Part shown: one piece after another, positions 52,318 through 61,251 of the stretch
Layout: the number at the start of each line of letters is the position of its first letter
Position numbering within the stretch: the stretch's first letter is position 1
Assembly (NCBI RefSeq): GCF_002933275.1
Contig: NZ_PSSX01000004.1
Span: 124,001-188,000 of the forward strand
Source: Marinobacter maroccanus
Lineage (GTDB): Bacteria; Pseudomonadota; Gammaproteobacteria; Pseudomonadales; Oleiphilaceae
Length of the DNA stretch: 64,000 nucleotides
Reading direction: 5' to 3'
The notes under the pieces: generated by a model
What the model saw: only the letters and a program-made list of their open reading frames with translations
Databases searched by the model: none
What the model was told of the DNA's origin: nothing
Program-made: the position numbers and the translations under genes

Positions 52318-53652
52318 TTAGCTCCTGATTGCCCAGAACTGCATTTCCATACCCGGGAAACTGCCGGCCACGTGGAACGCGAAGCCGCTGGCGTTGTCGA
52401 GCATTTGCCAGGCCTGGCTCTGGTCGTCCAGGCGGAAGTACACGAAGCCGGCGTGGTACGGCAACTGTCGGGGTGCAACCGGTAACGCGGCGAGCGGAAT
52501 TCCCGGCAGCTGCAGGCTGATGAGATCCCGGATTTTTTCCACAGAGGCCACCTTGCACTGCTGAGTAAACTGCTTGCGCAGATCGTCCAGTGGCATGTCG
52601 GCTTTGACCGCCAGAATGAATTCCGCATCCCGGACCAACTGGGCATCCTGGACCGGGGCCACGGTCAGGCCGTACTGGCGCTGCTGGAGCTGGATAGCCA
52701 GGGCCCTCGGTTCCAGAACCGTGCTCAGGGACTGCCGCAGAACCTGCATGAGCGGGGTAAAACAATCCTCCGGGAGATCGTGGTCATAGGCCGGGTACTC
52801 CCTCGGCAAGCGTCCTTCATCGGTAAAGGTCACCAGCTCGCCACACAGTTCAAGCAGGGCTTCGAACAGCCGTTCAGGATGCAACTGGCGCAGGCGGGCC
52901 AGATGCATGAACCTGGGATGGGCCCGATTCAGCATCTGCAACAACATGAAATCAGCCACGTCGGCAACACCGCCCTGCCCCGGTGCTCCGACACGCTCGG
53001 CGATATTGCGTGCCCGTTCCCGCATCAGTCCCGCCATTTCACCGACAAATCTCTGCAGCCTGGGCGCGGCTCGCACACTCAGCATGGTGGGGAGGAAGTT
53101 CGGATCCATCACCAGGCTTCCGTCCGGGCGCTTTTCAAGAATCCGACCGATAGCCAGGGCCGCATAGGCGCTGCGATCTTCCCGCTCCAGCATCAGGCGG
53201 GGCGCCACGCGGCCCACATCGATGGTATGGGCATCGCCGTCGATCGAATGCAGATCCCGGATTTCCCGGGAGTCGGCACGGAACCGGCCGGCCACGGGGG
53301 CGTCCGGCCATTCCACTTCCGCCAGGCTTTCACTGCCCAGCGGCAACGCCAGGTAGACGACCTGATTGGCCACTGAGGCATCGGTGATTTCCATCGGTTC
53401 AGGCATCACGTCGTCCTGGGGCAGACTGAAGCGGGTCCCGTCCGGGAACAGGCCGGATGCCCGCACCAGGCCAACCCGGCCGAAACTCAGGTACTCTGCG
53501 TTCAGTTCCAGATCGCTGAAGCCATACAGATAATCTGAGATCGCGAGTGCCCGTTCATTGATCTGATGTTCCAGATATCGCTGCTGTTGCTGGAAGTGTT
53601 GGGGTTTGATGAACAGACCATCACTCCAGACCACTCGATTGGTTACGGTCAT
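52318..53652 (-). CDS. tssK: Type VI baseplate connector TssK
   Basis: A 444-residue cytoplasmic protein that links the baseplate to the TssJLM complex as a trimer. The start VVWSDGLFIKPQHFQQQQRY is the standard TssK opening. Further conserved blocks are LLQMLNRAHPRFMHLARLRQ and RQLPYHAGFVYFRLD near the end. The start codon overlaps the last base of tssJ (TGATG), and tssL follows after three bases, so tight co-translation is expected. Confidence 0.96.
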   Translation of the reverse strand: MTVTNRVVWSDGLFIKPQHFQQQQRYLEHQINERALAISDYLYGFSDLELNAEYLSFGRVGLVRASGLFPDGTRFSLPQDDVMPEPMEITDASVANQVVYLALPLGSESLAEVEWPDAPVAGRFRADSREIRDLHSIDGDAHTIDVGRVAPRLMLEREDRSAYAALAIGRILEKRPDGSLVMDPNFLPTMLSVRAAPRLQRFVGEMAGLMRERARNIAERVGAPGQGGVADVADFMLLQMLNRAHPRFMHLARLRQLHPERLFEALLELCGELVTFTDEGRLPREYPAYDHDLPEDCFTPLMQVLRQSLSTVLEPRALAIQLQQRQYGLTVAPVQDAQLVRDAEFILAVKADMPLDDLRKQFTQQCKVASVEKIRDLISLQLPGIPLAALPVAPRQLPYHAGFVYFRLDDQSQAWQMLDNASGFAFHVAGSFPGMEMQFWAIRS

Positions 53653-54185
53653 CAGGTGTCATCCGAATGCTTGAGTTGAACTTCCCGCTCCCGCAGGTTC
53701 ACCAGCAGGTTGTAGCGACCGCCGATGGGATCCACCTTCACCACCTTCTTCCATTGGGACAGGTTGGGATAGGCATAGAAGGCGATCACGCCGATGAACC
53801 GGGTATCCTTGCCAATTTCAAAGGGTTCGATGAACTTGAACTGGCCCGGCACCAGGGAGTAATCGCTGTGATCGACATAGTTCTGGCCCAGTGACGACTC
53901 GAGGTCACTCAGTAGCTGGTCGAAATCCCCGGCCATCAAGAGTGAGCTGTCGCGCATCTCGATGATCTGAAACGCAATGGGCGTGGGTGCCAGGGATTCA
54001 TTCGGGTTTACATCCGGTTCGGCCACCATGGTCAGACCGACCCGGCTGGGCAAATCCTCCGGGTATCCCACCGGGATATCCGGGTCCCAAAGCACTTTTG
54101 CGGTTTTGGTGACCGCGTTATAGGGTGTGCTGCATCCGGCAAGCACGAAGACGATGGCCAGCAAACTCCATTTGCAGGTCTTCAC
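53652..54185 (-). CDS. tssJ: Type VI outer-membrane lipoprotein TssJ
   Basis: A 177-residue lipoprotein starting at GTG 54185, which overlaps the tagH stop (GTGA). The lipobox is VLAGCSTPY with the lipidated cysteine at residue 18. The mature part is a transthyretin-like beta-sandwich (TPIAFQIIEMRDSSLL, RFIGVIAFYAYPNLSQWKK) that binds the TssM end in the periplasm. It differs from some TssJ proteins in its charged C-terminal tail. It belongs in the tight run tagH-tssJ-tssK-tssL. Confidence 0.94.
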   Translation of the reverse strand: MKTCKWSLLAIVFVLAGCSTPYNAVTKTAKVLWDPDIPVGYPEDLPSRVGLTMVAEPDVNPNESLAPTPIAFQIIEMRDSSLLMAGDFDQLLSDLESSLGQNYVDHSDYSLVPGQFKFIEPFEIGKDTRFIGVIAFYAYPNLSQWKKVVKVDPIGGRYNLLVNLREREVQLKHSDDT

Positions 54186-55498
54186 AACGGGTTCTCCCTC
54201 TGTAGTTGGCGCAGGTTCTGGTCGTAAGCCTGTTCGAACACTTCCTGGAACAGGCGCTCGAATCCCTGCTGACGACTGGATTTCAACTCTCGGTAATAGT
54301 GCTGGTACATATCCCAGGCCCAGCGTCCCTCGTCCTCGTTCTGGCGCAGTCCCCGACGGTAACCATGGAAACGACGCAGCAAGGCCTCGGGAGAAAAGGC
54401 ATGCAGGATGGCCTCCAACGCCTCGCTGATGGCCTCACGGGTGGCCTGCTGGTGGTGATTCAGGCTCTGCAGACTCTCCCGCACCGCCGCCGGCGCCGAC
54501 AGGTGAACCGGGCTACGGTGGCTGGCGAACAGGGTCTGCACCGTATCTTCATAACCCTCACCCAACCGCAGTGGATTATCCTCAATGGGTTGCAGGCGGG
54601 TTCGCAGCGCCTGATGCCTGCTGTCTTCTCCCTGGTGCAGCGCCAACAACCCTTCCACGGTCGCCTTCAGAGTCTGCCCCGCTTCCTCCAGGAACAGACG
54701 CATCTCATCGCTGTCAGCAAAGTCCAGCCCGGCTTCCATACCCCGCAACAGGGGGGCGCCACTGATGTGTTTGCTGCTCTGATCTGAAGCCTCCCGGCGA
54801 TCAGCGCTCTTTGCAATCTCAGACATCCTGTCTTTCTCTCCTTTGCGAACGGGTAGGCCCATTGCTACGTCGCGGTTTTCACGGTACTCATCCGAAACAT
54901 GCCTTTCAGCGGCGCGCCAGGAGGTCTCACTGGCCATCAGCGCGTCAGTATCCGACTTCTGTTCGTCCGGCTGCCCGCTCCAGGGCGCCAATGGGTCATC
55001 ACTGACTGCCTCCCCGGATACCGGGGCAAAATTCTGCAGCGGCTCCGGGTTCTCGGTCTGGCTGGTCAGGTCCTCGGCCCGCACCAGCGGCCCTTCATCA
55101 ACATCAATCAGTTGCCCGGCCTGCTCTGCCTCACCTGTCTCAAGCAACGGGTCGCCAACAGCCTCGGCCAACTCGGCACGAAGTTGATAGCGACCAATAC
55201 TGACGGTATCGCCATGATTCAGTCGTGCCCGACGGCCCCGACCCACAGGCTGACTTGCGCTATTGATGTAGGTCCGGCCACTGCGATCAATCAGGCAGAA
55301 GCCGCCGTCCAGAAAACGGATCTCCGCGTGGCCGGGAACCGCACCCGTTCGCTGGGACGATAGCCGCCAGGTATCACTGGCTGCTGTACCGATAGAGCCG
55401 CCGCGAACGCTGAAACAGTGCTCGATGGTTGCCCCACCGCGGGCAACGGTCGGATTGGTGACTGTCAGCTTGAGGCCCGCAGCCTGTTGTTCATCCAT
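54182..55498 (-). CDS. tagH: Type VI-associated FHA-domain protein TagH
   Basis: A 438-residue cytoplasmic protein. The forkhead-associated domain (residues ~20-110) has GHAEIRFLDGGFCLIDRSG and LNHGDTVSIGRYQL, which should bind phosphothreonine. A long low-complexity linker (~115-260) leads to a conserved C-terminal domain (LLRGMEAGLDF, WDMYQHYYRELKSSRQQGFE) seen in TagH/ImpI proteins. No PpkA kinase or PppA phosphatase gene is in the cluster, so any threonine phosphorylation control must involve genes elsewhere or be absent. Tightly linked to tssJ downstream and 20 bases after tssG. Confidence 0.93.
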   Translation of the reverse strand: MDEQQAAGLKLTVTNPTVARGGATIEHCFSVRGGSIGTAASDTWRLSSQRTGAVPGHAEIRFLDGGFCLIDRSGRTYINSASQPVGRGRRARLNHGDTVSIGRYQLRAELAEAVGDPLLETGEAEQAGQLIDVDEGPLVRAEDLTSQTENPEPLQNFAPVSGEAVSDDPLAPWSGQPDEQKSDTDALMASETSWRAAERHVSDEYRENRDVAMGLPVRKGEKDRMSEIAKSADRREASDQSSKHISGAPLLRGMEAGLDFADSDEMRLFLEEAGQTLKATVEGLLALHQGEDSRHQALRTRLQPIEDNPLRLGEGYEDTVQTLFASHRSPVHLSAPAAVRESLQSLNHHQQATREAISEALEAILHAFSPEALLRRFHGYRRGLRQNEDEGRWAWDMYQHYYRELKSSRQQGFERLFQEVFEQAYDQNLRQLQRENPL

Positions 55499-55518
55499 GA
55501 ATGCCTTCCCTGCCGGGT

Positions 55519-56535
55519 TTACCGGCGAATCTGAATCCGGACCGCCGGTCGGCGCCGAGCCTTTTCCGGGGTCACGAAGGAATTCCAGCCCAGCCGGACA
55601 TCTTCCCCCAGCTCCATGGGGCGGATGTCTTTCGGACGCATTTGAAGCTCCAGGTCGTAGGCCAGTTGCTCCCGTGTAGCGAACTCCACGAGTTTGACCA
55701 GGCGCTGGTGGTCCTGGCCATTGGGCAGGAAATCCGCAAAGCGCTGTCGGCTGAGATTCCGCAACCGGAGCACGAATTTGCCACTGCGATCCCGAATGGC
55801 GGATCCCACCAATATGTCGCTGCCCAGACAGGCGTTGGCCTGGCCCAGTCGGGTCTGTTGATCATCGGCGATGGCCACCTTGCGCAGGACCCACTGTTCA
55901 ATACTGACATCGTCCAGATCGAAGCAATGGGCAACGATGCCGCTCACCACCTCCGGCGACCGGCTGCGACCGGCCATCAGGCCGGAATAGGCCAGCATCT
56001 TGGACCAGTTAACCGGTGTTGCCTCCCGCAACCGGCTGTCGCCGAGTCCTATCAGAGCAAAGATCAGTTCTGAAAAGCCGTCCGAGGCGCCGGGTTGAAA
56101 CCGAACGTAGTAGCGATACTTGCGCCACGCACGGTGAAACAGCGTGACCAGGCGATGATTGAAAAAATCAAGAAAATGCCGCCGGATGCCCAGATTCTGT
56201 CCCGCTTCCCAGGCCAGATCCTCCAGGTAATAGCCCGGCAAAGGCGACTGTGAGCCGTGCAACCCCAGAAAGCTGACTTCCATCTGATACGGGGCATGCT
56301 CGTGCTCCGGGGACAGCGCCGAAACCACATCGCTGCCAGGAAACCCCAGCCCCGCGGAGGCGGAAAACCGGATCCGTTCCTGGCAGGGCTGGTCGTCGCT
56401 GTTTCGCTCCAGATCATCCCCGTGGTGCCGGTGAATCAGATCCACCAGCTGGAAAAAACTGTATCGCCGCGCATTGCCCAGAACGGGTTGCAGCTCGGCT
56501 ACATCAGCGGCTGCTGACCTTGCTGTAACGTCCAT
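55519..56535 (-). CDS. tssG: Type VI baseplate protein TssG
   Basis: A 338-residue cytoplasmic protein of the TssG/VasB family: YSFFQLVDLIHRHHGDD near the N-terminus, FLGLHGSQSPLPGYYLE, FLDFFNHRLVTLFHRAWRKY and the C-terminal arginine-rich end. It forms the wedge of the baseplate with TssF, TssE and TssK. AGGA lies nine bases before the ATG at 56535, so the gene starts inside the last 37 bases of tssF. Confidence 0.95.
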   Translation of the reverse strand: MDVTARSAAADVAELQPVLGNARRYSFFQLVDLIHRHHGDDLERNSDDQPCQERIRFSASAGLGFPGSDVVSALSPEHEHAPYQMEVSFLGLHGSQSPLPGYYLEDLAWEAGQNLGIRRHFLDFFNHRLVTLFHRAWRKYRYYVRFQPGASDGFSELIFALIGLGDSRLREATPVNWSKMLAYSGLMAGRSRSPEVVSGIVAHCFDLDDVSIEQWVLRKVAIADDQQTRLGQANACLGSDILVGSAIRDRSGKFVLRLRNLSRQRFADFLPNGQDHQRLVKLVEFATREQLAYDLELQMRPKDIRPMELGEDVRLGWNSFVTPEKARRRPAVRIQIRR

Positions 56536-58271
56536 GTGTACCGTTCCTGATTATCGGTGTTCACCACTTCCAGTTGGTGAAATGCGTTGATACTGGCGTA
56601 AAGAGCAAAGAACTGGCTGAGAACCGTACCAAACAGGTAAAGATCACCCTCCGATGCAAAGGCCTGCTGGTCCAGTTTCAGTACCGAGCGGATCCCCCGC
56701 ACCGGCAGGCCCTTGACCATCCGGTCAACCGGAGCCGTCTCGATACCGGTAATGCCGGCCAGACGTTTCTGGGACACCCGCTCCGCCTGACGGTCCACCA
56801 GAGCCCGGAAATCATAGACCCGCAGCACCGTGCGCAGGGCATCCACATCGAGCATGGACAGGTAATTGAGTGACAGATTCGAGATCAGCGTCCACAACAG
56901 GCTGCCATCCAGGGTTGGCCGCAGGGTCGCGGTGGGCCGGGTAATGTTACTGAAGGTGGCAAACGCCGGCGTGCTCTCGGTCGCCATGCAGATTTCGCCA
57001 ACCGCCAGCTGGCTGGGCAACTGGCGGTTGGTACAGGTCAGGGTCAGGGAAACCGCTTCTTGCCGGCTCAGGCACTCGGATTCGTCGCCCCGGACAAATG
57101 ACATGTAATGATCAAAACCGTCCCCGCGCACGCTGTCCCGGGCCCGGACCCGGTAGTACAGGGCGGTACGTCCCCGGTCCCGTTCCACCTCATGCTGGAA
57201 ACTCTCGAAGGCCGTGTAGATGCGGGGCTCACCGCGCCCGGACCGACCCTCCAGCCAGCCTTCCACCTGCTCGATGCTGAACACCTCGTAGTGGTCCGGG
57301 GAGCGGCTGGAAGGCGAAATCCGGTATTCGGTCTGGCGGCCGTTCAGGTCCACCGGTTCGCCTTCATGGGTAAACAGGTTCACCGCCGGTGTGCAGTAGA
57401 GCTGAAAATTGTCTTCCCGCACCTTGGCGTCCGGCGGCAGGATACGGCTGAAATGGAAACGCAGGCTGATTTCGTCCGCCTGCAGCGCAGGCAGCCGGCG
57501 TGCCAGGCCGTGGATGTCCACGAAACGGAAGGCCTCAGGGAAGCTGAGGTATTCCTGCAGAATGCGGTAGCCGGGGTAGGCGTTCTTGGGATATGGCAGC
57601 AGAGCCTCTTCATTGCCAAAACCCACAGGCTGCAACAGCGAGGCAGGCAGGCGGTAAACAGCGTCGCCCACCACCAGATCGATGTGTTCCAGATAGTGGT
57701 TCAGCCAGAGAAACAGGGTTTCGGCGATATGACTCTCGCCGCCCAGATAAAAGCGCAGGCTTTCCATACCCAGTGACGACAGGGGCTGATCGGTATGCAG
57801 CGCAAGGTCCACGGTGACAGACGAGACCTCGCGTGAGTGTTCGGCATGGGCCGCGGCAACGCTCACGGGAAATACGTCCACCGCGCGGCAGGTGCGGAAC
57901 CGGCACTGGGTCTGGCGATTGGCATCGCCCAGAGGCCGGCTCTTGATCTCGGTGTGGCGGTCTACCCTCTGGCGCTCACTGATTGCATGCAACTGCGGAT
58001 CATAGCGCATGATCGTGCAACTGGGTACCGGCCGCAGATAATTCGGCCACAACATGTTCAGCAGCGAGTGCGTGATTTCCGGGAACTCATCTTCGACTTT
58101 TTCGCGGAGTTTCCCGGTCAAGAAGGCGAAGCCTTCCAGTAGGCGTTCCACATCTGGGTCTGTGCTCTGCTCGGACAGAAACCGTGTCAACTGCGGATGG
58201 GCATCCGCGAATTCCCGGCCCTGGAGCCGGAGAAAGCTAAGCTCGTCCCTGTAAAATCGATTTAACTTCAT
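56499..58271 (-). CDS. tssF: Type VI baseplate protein TssF
   Basis: A 590-residue cytoplasmic protein of the TssF/VasA family. It starts MKLNRFYRDELSFLRLQG, with EFADAHPQLTRFL, LLEGFAFLTGKLREKVED and the PNYLRPVPSCTIM block all typical. Near the end, GTVLSQFFALYASINAFHQL is the conserved wedge-contact region. ATG 58271 matches the family start; the frame continues to 58382 through the hairpin sequence at 58296-58344 and is not believed coding there. It overlaps tssG. Confidence 0.96.
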   Translation of the reverse strand: MKLNRFYRDELSFLRLQGREFADAHPQLTRFLSEQSTDPDVERLLEGFAFLTGKLREKVEDEFPEITHSLLNMLWPNYLRPVPSCTIMRYDPQLHAISERQRVDRHTEIKSRPLGDANRQTQCRFRTCRAVDVFPVSVAAAHAEHSREVSSVTVDLALHTDQPLSSLGMESLRFYLGGESHIAETLFLWLNHYLEHIDLVVGDAVYRLPASLLQPVGFGNEEALLPYPKNAYPGYRILQEYLSFPEAFRFVDIHGLARRLPALQADEISLRFHFSRILPPDAKVREDNFQLYCTPAVNLFTHEGEPVDLNGRQTEYRISPSSRSPDHYEVFSIEQVEGWLEGRSGRGEPRIYTAFESFQHEVERDRGRTALYYRVRARDSVRGDGFDHYMSFVRGDESECLSRQEAVSLTLTCTNRQLPSQLAVGEICMATESTPAFATFSNITRPTATLRPTLDGSLLWTLISNLSLNYLSMLDVDALRTVLRVYDFRALVDRQAERVSQKRLAGITGIETAPVDRMVKGLPVRGIRSVLKLDQQAFASEGDLYLFGTVLSQFFALYASINAFHQLEVVNTDNQERYTWTLQQGQQPLM

Positions 58272-58295
58272 CGTTACTGCACCTTGTCTGGCTCC

Positions 58296-58344
58296 GAGCA
58301 GGGGTGTGGTTGGTCTTTTGGAAAGACCAACCACACCCCTGCTC
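58296..58344. repeat. Perfect hairpin without the family A core
   Basis: A 23-base arm (58296-58318) and its exact complement (58322-58344) are separated only by TGG. The centre reads CTTTTGGAAAG, which resembles a fusion of the inner ends of the family A repeats (CTTTCCAAAAC and GTTTTGGAAAG). It looks like a family A site that has lost its 67-bp core or never gained it. It lies 25 bases upstream of the tssF start in the tssE-tssF gap. Confidence 0.88.
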
Positions 58345-58392
58345 TCATCCTTGCCTTCAAAACAGTCCGGAGCAAATACCACTCAGTTTGCC

Positions 58393-58482
58393 GGAGGGGG
58401 TGGGGATGCTTTTCTGGCGGGAAAAAGATGTCTGAGCAAAGCGAGTTGTTTTTCCCAGAAGAAAAGTGTCGCCACCCCCTCC
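58393..58482. repeat. Second-type hairpin repeat (family B)
   Basis: Imperfect arms (GGAGGGGGTGG and GGGAAAAA at the left, complements at the right) enclose the loop GATGTCTGAGCAAAGCGAG. The loop is bracketed by GGGAAAAA and TTTTTCCC. Its sequence is unrelated to family A. It ends 13 bases past the tssE stop. Only this copy was noticed in the window. Confidence 0.7.
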
Positions 58483-58494
58483 TATCCCTGCTGT

Positions 58495-58935
58495 CTAAAT
58501 CACGCGGTAATACCGCTTGTCATCCAGAACCAAATCTATGGTTGTTTTGTCGTCGTTGTCACCGACGTTCAGATAGACCGTCACCTGAAACCGCAGCTGC
58601 AGCGGATCGGGTCCCTGGGGCAGATTAACCACATCCACCCGCTTCACCCTGGGTTCGAACTTCTCGATGCACTGCCGGATCGCGCCACGGATCTGAACAC
58701 TCAGATCGTGGGTGCCGAGCGTGGCGTCATTGAAGTCCAGCAGGCCCAGGTCCGGTACGCTGGCACTGTTGCCAGGGTGGGCATTCAGCAGACGAACCAG
58801 GTGGCGCTTGATGGATTCAACAACTTGAGTGACGTCTCCCATACTCTGGGCGGCCGGTTCGGCAGCCTGCTCAAGTCTCTCGAACAGGCTGCCGCTGCCG
58901 GCCTGCGATCCTTCGCTGGCCGGGTGCTGGAACAC
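58495..58935 (-). CDS. tssE: Type VI baseplate protein TssE
   Basis: A 146-residue protein related to phage gp25. It has SLFERLEQAAE at the start, VVESIKRHLVRLLNAHPGN, VPDLGLLDFND and the EPRVKRVDVV core with the lysozyme-like gp25 fold. Translation begins with GTG 58935, three bases past the tssC stop. It would help initiate sheath assembly in the baseplate. The gap to tssF (~220 bases) carries two hairpins, which is the largest internal gap in this part of the cluster. Confidence 0.94.
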   Translation of the reverse strand: MFQHPASEGSQAGSGSLFERLEQAAEPAAQSMGDVTQVVESIKRHLVRLLNAHPGNSASVPDLGLLDFNDATLGTHDLSVQIRGAIRQCIEKFEPRVKRVDVVNLPQGPDPLQLRFQVTVYLNVGDNDDKTTIDLVLDDKRYYRVI

Positions 58936-58938
58936 GGA

Positions 58939-60420
58939 TTAATCCTTGTCCAGCCGGCCAACCAGTGACAGTTCGAAGTTGGCACCCATGTACTTGAAGT
59001 GGGGCCGAACCGCCAGGGACACCTGGTACCAGCCCGGATCACCTTCCACGTCAGAGACGGTGACCTGTGCCGCGCGCAGGGGTCGACGGCTGCGGACTTC
59101 CGCGGGCGGGTTTTCCTGGTCGGCCACGTACTGGCGTATCCAGGTGTTCAGCTCCCGCTCCAGGTCCTGGCGCTCCTTCCATGAGCCGATCTGTTCCCGC
59201 TGCAGGACCTTGATGTAGTGGGCCAGGCGATTAACGATCATCATGTAAGGCAGCTGGGTACCCAGCTTGTAGTTGGTTTCCGCTTCCTTGCCTTCCTTGG
59301 TGTTCGGGAACTGCTTGGGCTTCTGTACCGAGTTGGCGGAGAAGAACGCCGCGTTGTCGCTGCCCTTACGCATGGTCAGGGCAATGAAGCCTTCGTCGGC
59401 CATTTCGTACTCACGGCGGTCGGTGATCAGCACCTCGGTCGGGATCTTGGCTTCCAGTTGGCCGAAGGATTCGAACAGGTGCACCGGCAGGTCTTCCACC
59501 GCGCCGCCGCTCTGCGGACCGATGATGTTCGGGCACCAGCGGTACTTGGCGAAGCTTTCAGTCAGGCGGGTGGCCAGCAGGTAGGCGGTGTTGCCCCACA
59601 GGTAATGCTCGTGGTCCGCCGATACGTCTTCCTTGTAGTTGAAGCTGCGCACCGGGTTTTCGGTAGGATCGTAAGGTACCCGCAGCAGGAAGCGCGGTGA
59701 AGTGAGGCCCAGATAGCGGGCGTCTTCGGATTCACGCAGGGACCGCCATTTGGCGTATTTCGGGCCTTCGAAAACGGCCTTCAGTTCCTTGATGGCGGGC
59801 AGTTCCTGGTAGCTGTCAACGCCAAAGAACGATGGTGCCACCGAGGACAGGAACGGAGCATGGGCCATCGCTCCGACAGATGACACGTACTGCAGCAACT
59901 TCATGTCGGGTGTAGACGGAGTAAAGGCGTAGTTGCCAACAACCGCGCCGACCGGTTCACCCCCGAACTGGCCATATTCCGTGGAATAGATGTGCTTGTA
60001 GAAGCCGGTCTGGGTAACGTCCGGCGCGAACTCGAAGTCTTCCAGCAGCTCGGTCTTGGTGGCGTGGAGGATATCCACCTTGATGTTCTCGCGGAAGTCA
60101 GTGCGGTCCACCATGAGCTTCAGGCCACGCCAGGAAGACTCCAGTTCCTGCAGCTTGGGCGCGTGCAGGATTTCATCCATCTGGGCGCTGATCTTTCGAT
60201 CCAGCTCAACCACCATCTGGTCCACCAGAGCCTTATTGACCGGTTGGCCTTTCTCATCGCTTTTCAACAGGTTGGCAATAAACGTTGCCACGCCCTTGCG
60301 AGCGACATCGTAACCCTCATCCGCCGGTGCCATACGGCTGTTGGCCATGACCTGGTCGAGGAGAGAGCCTTCAGTGACGGATTCGGAGGCAGCAGATTGC
60401 TGCACAGCAGTATCAGACAT
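58939..60420 (-). CDS. tssC: Type VI sheath large subunit TssC
   Basis: A 493-residue sheath protein. Known blocks include LDRKISAQMDEILHAPKLQE, WRGLKLMVDRTDF, FGGEPVGAVVGNYAF, RFLLRVPYDP and the C-terminal RPLRAAQVTVSDVEGDPGWY. It assembles with TssB into the contractile sheath around the Hcp tube. AGGGATG-type spacing before the ATG at 60420 is good. It follows tssB by 56 bases. Confidence 0.97.
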   Translation of the reverse strand: MSDTAVQQSAASESVTEGSLLDQVMANSRMAPADEGYDVARKGVATFIANLLKSDEKGQPVNKALVDQMVVELDRKISAQMDEILHAPKLQELESSWRGLKLMVDRTDFRENIKVDILHATKTELLEDFEFAPDVTQTGFYKHIYSTEYGQFGGEPVGAVVGNYAFTPSTPDMKLLQYVSSVGAMAHAPFLSSVAPSFFGVDSYQELPAIKELKAVFEGPKYAKWRSLRESEDARYLGLTSPRFLLRVPYDPTENPVRSFNYKEDVSADHEHYLWGNTAYLLATRLTESFAKYRWCPNIIGPQSGGAVEDLPVHLFESFGQLEAKIPTEVLITDRREYEMADEGFIALTMRKGSDNAAFFSANSVQKPKQFPNTKEGKEAETNYKLGTQLPYMMIVNRLAHYIKVLQREQIGSWKERQDLERELNTWIRQYVADQENPPAEVRSRRPLRAAQVTVSDVEGDPGWYQVSLAVRPHFKYMGANFELSLVGRLDKD

Positions 60421-60476
60421 ACCACATCCCTTTAGTACGTTTTGAATTCAGTCGGAAATTATGAGCGCGCGCTCGC

Positions 60477-60974
60477 TTACTCGTTGCTGTCGGTGGCCAG
60501 TTCCAGTTCGGCCAGCAGCTTGTCCCGGGCGTCGTCGTTGTCCAGCAGTTCCTGCAGTTTGGAACGGAACGACGGTACGTTACCCAGTGGGCCTTTCAGG
60601 GCCACGAGGGCTTCCCGCAGTTCAATCAGCTTGTTCAGCTCCGGAACCTGACGGGCAACGCTGTCGGGGGAGAAATCATCGAGGGTCTGGAATTCCAGGT
60701 TTACCGGCAGTTCGTCGGCTTCCTCATCCAGCTTGTTGGTCACGGTGGTGGAAAGGGTCAGGCTGGCTTCCTTCATAACCGAACGGAAATTGTTCTTGTC
60801 GACGGAAATGGCCTTGCGATCTTCGATGGGGGTTTCTTCGGCGTGTCCCTTGAAATCGCCAACAACGAACATCTTCAGTGGCAACTCGGTTTCTGCCTGC
60901 TGATCTCCGGTGGCGGGGACGTACTTGATATTGATGCGCTCTTTAGGCGCGACGGAACCGTCTTTTGAAGACAT
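60477..60974 (-). CDS. tssB: Type VI sheath small subunit TssB
   Basis: A 165-residue sheath protein with the typical INIKYVPATGDQQAETELPL start, MFVVGDFKGHAEETPIEDRK, and NLEFQTLDDFSPDSVARQVP. Its C-terminal helix pairs with TssC and is hidden from ClpV until contraction. ATG 60974 with GGGAG seven bases upstream is chosen over 61004. It is the first gene of the long minus-strand cluster. Confidence 0.97.
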   Translation of the reverse strand: MSSKDGSVAPKERINIKYVPATGDQQAETELPLKMFVVGDFKGHAEETPIEDRKAISVDKNNFRSVMKEASLTLSTTVTNKLDEEADELPVNLEFQTLDDFSPDSVARQVPELNKLIELREALVALKGPLGNVPSFRSKLQELLDNDDARDKLLAELELATDSNE

Positions 60975-61251
60975 GCGCTTGCTCCCTGTGCAAATCATTT
61001 GCAATTGTTCAATCCCTTGTACGCGCCCTCCTGGCGCGCAACGAACAAAACTCTACACAGATCATTTGCCTTTCTCAAGCAAAAACTGGCCAGCACTTTT
61101 CCGGAATGTGCGCCCGGGCAAGCTTTTGCCAGAATGCCCGGAATTTCCTTCCCGCCGCTGGTCTACGAAGATTCAGTCAATGACGGAGCCTATGGCTGTG
61201 GCTATACTCGCCCAACAAACAGGACCAAAGTAAAACCATAAGGAGATCAAC
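60975..61251. promoter_or_regulatory. Divergent control region of the type VI cluster and the ACBP gene
   Basis: It contains a perfect palindrome TGCAAAT-C-ATTTGCA at 60989-61003, a further half-site ATCATTTGC at 61061-61069, and a CGCGCC/GGCGCG hairpin at 61022-61038. The palindrome lies 15 bases ahead of tssB, so a repressor site or leader structure is likely. No exact sigma-54 -24/-12 pair was found; a TGGC...TGC match on the minus strand has one base too few in its spacer. AAGGAG serves the ACBP gene. Confidence 0.5.

Noticed and set aside
58272..58382. N-terminal extension of TssF through the hairpin
   Set aside because: TssF proteins start MKLNRFYRDEL, matching 58271; the extra part is the palindrome.
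61060..61120. Possible sigma-54 promoter on the minus strand upstream of tssB
   Set aside because: TGGCCAG...TTTTTGC has the -24 and -12 dinucleotides one base too close, and spacing is strict for this sigma factor.
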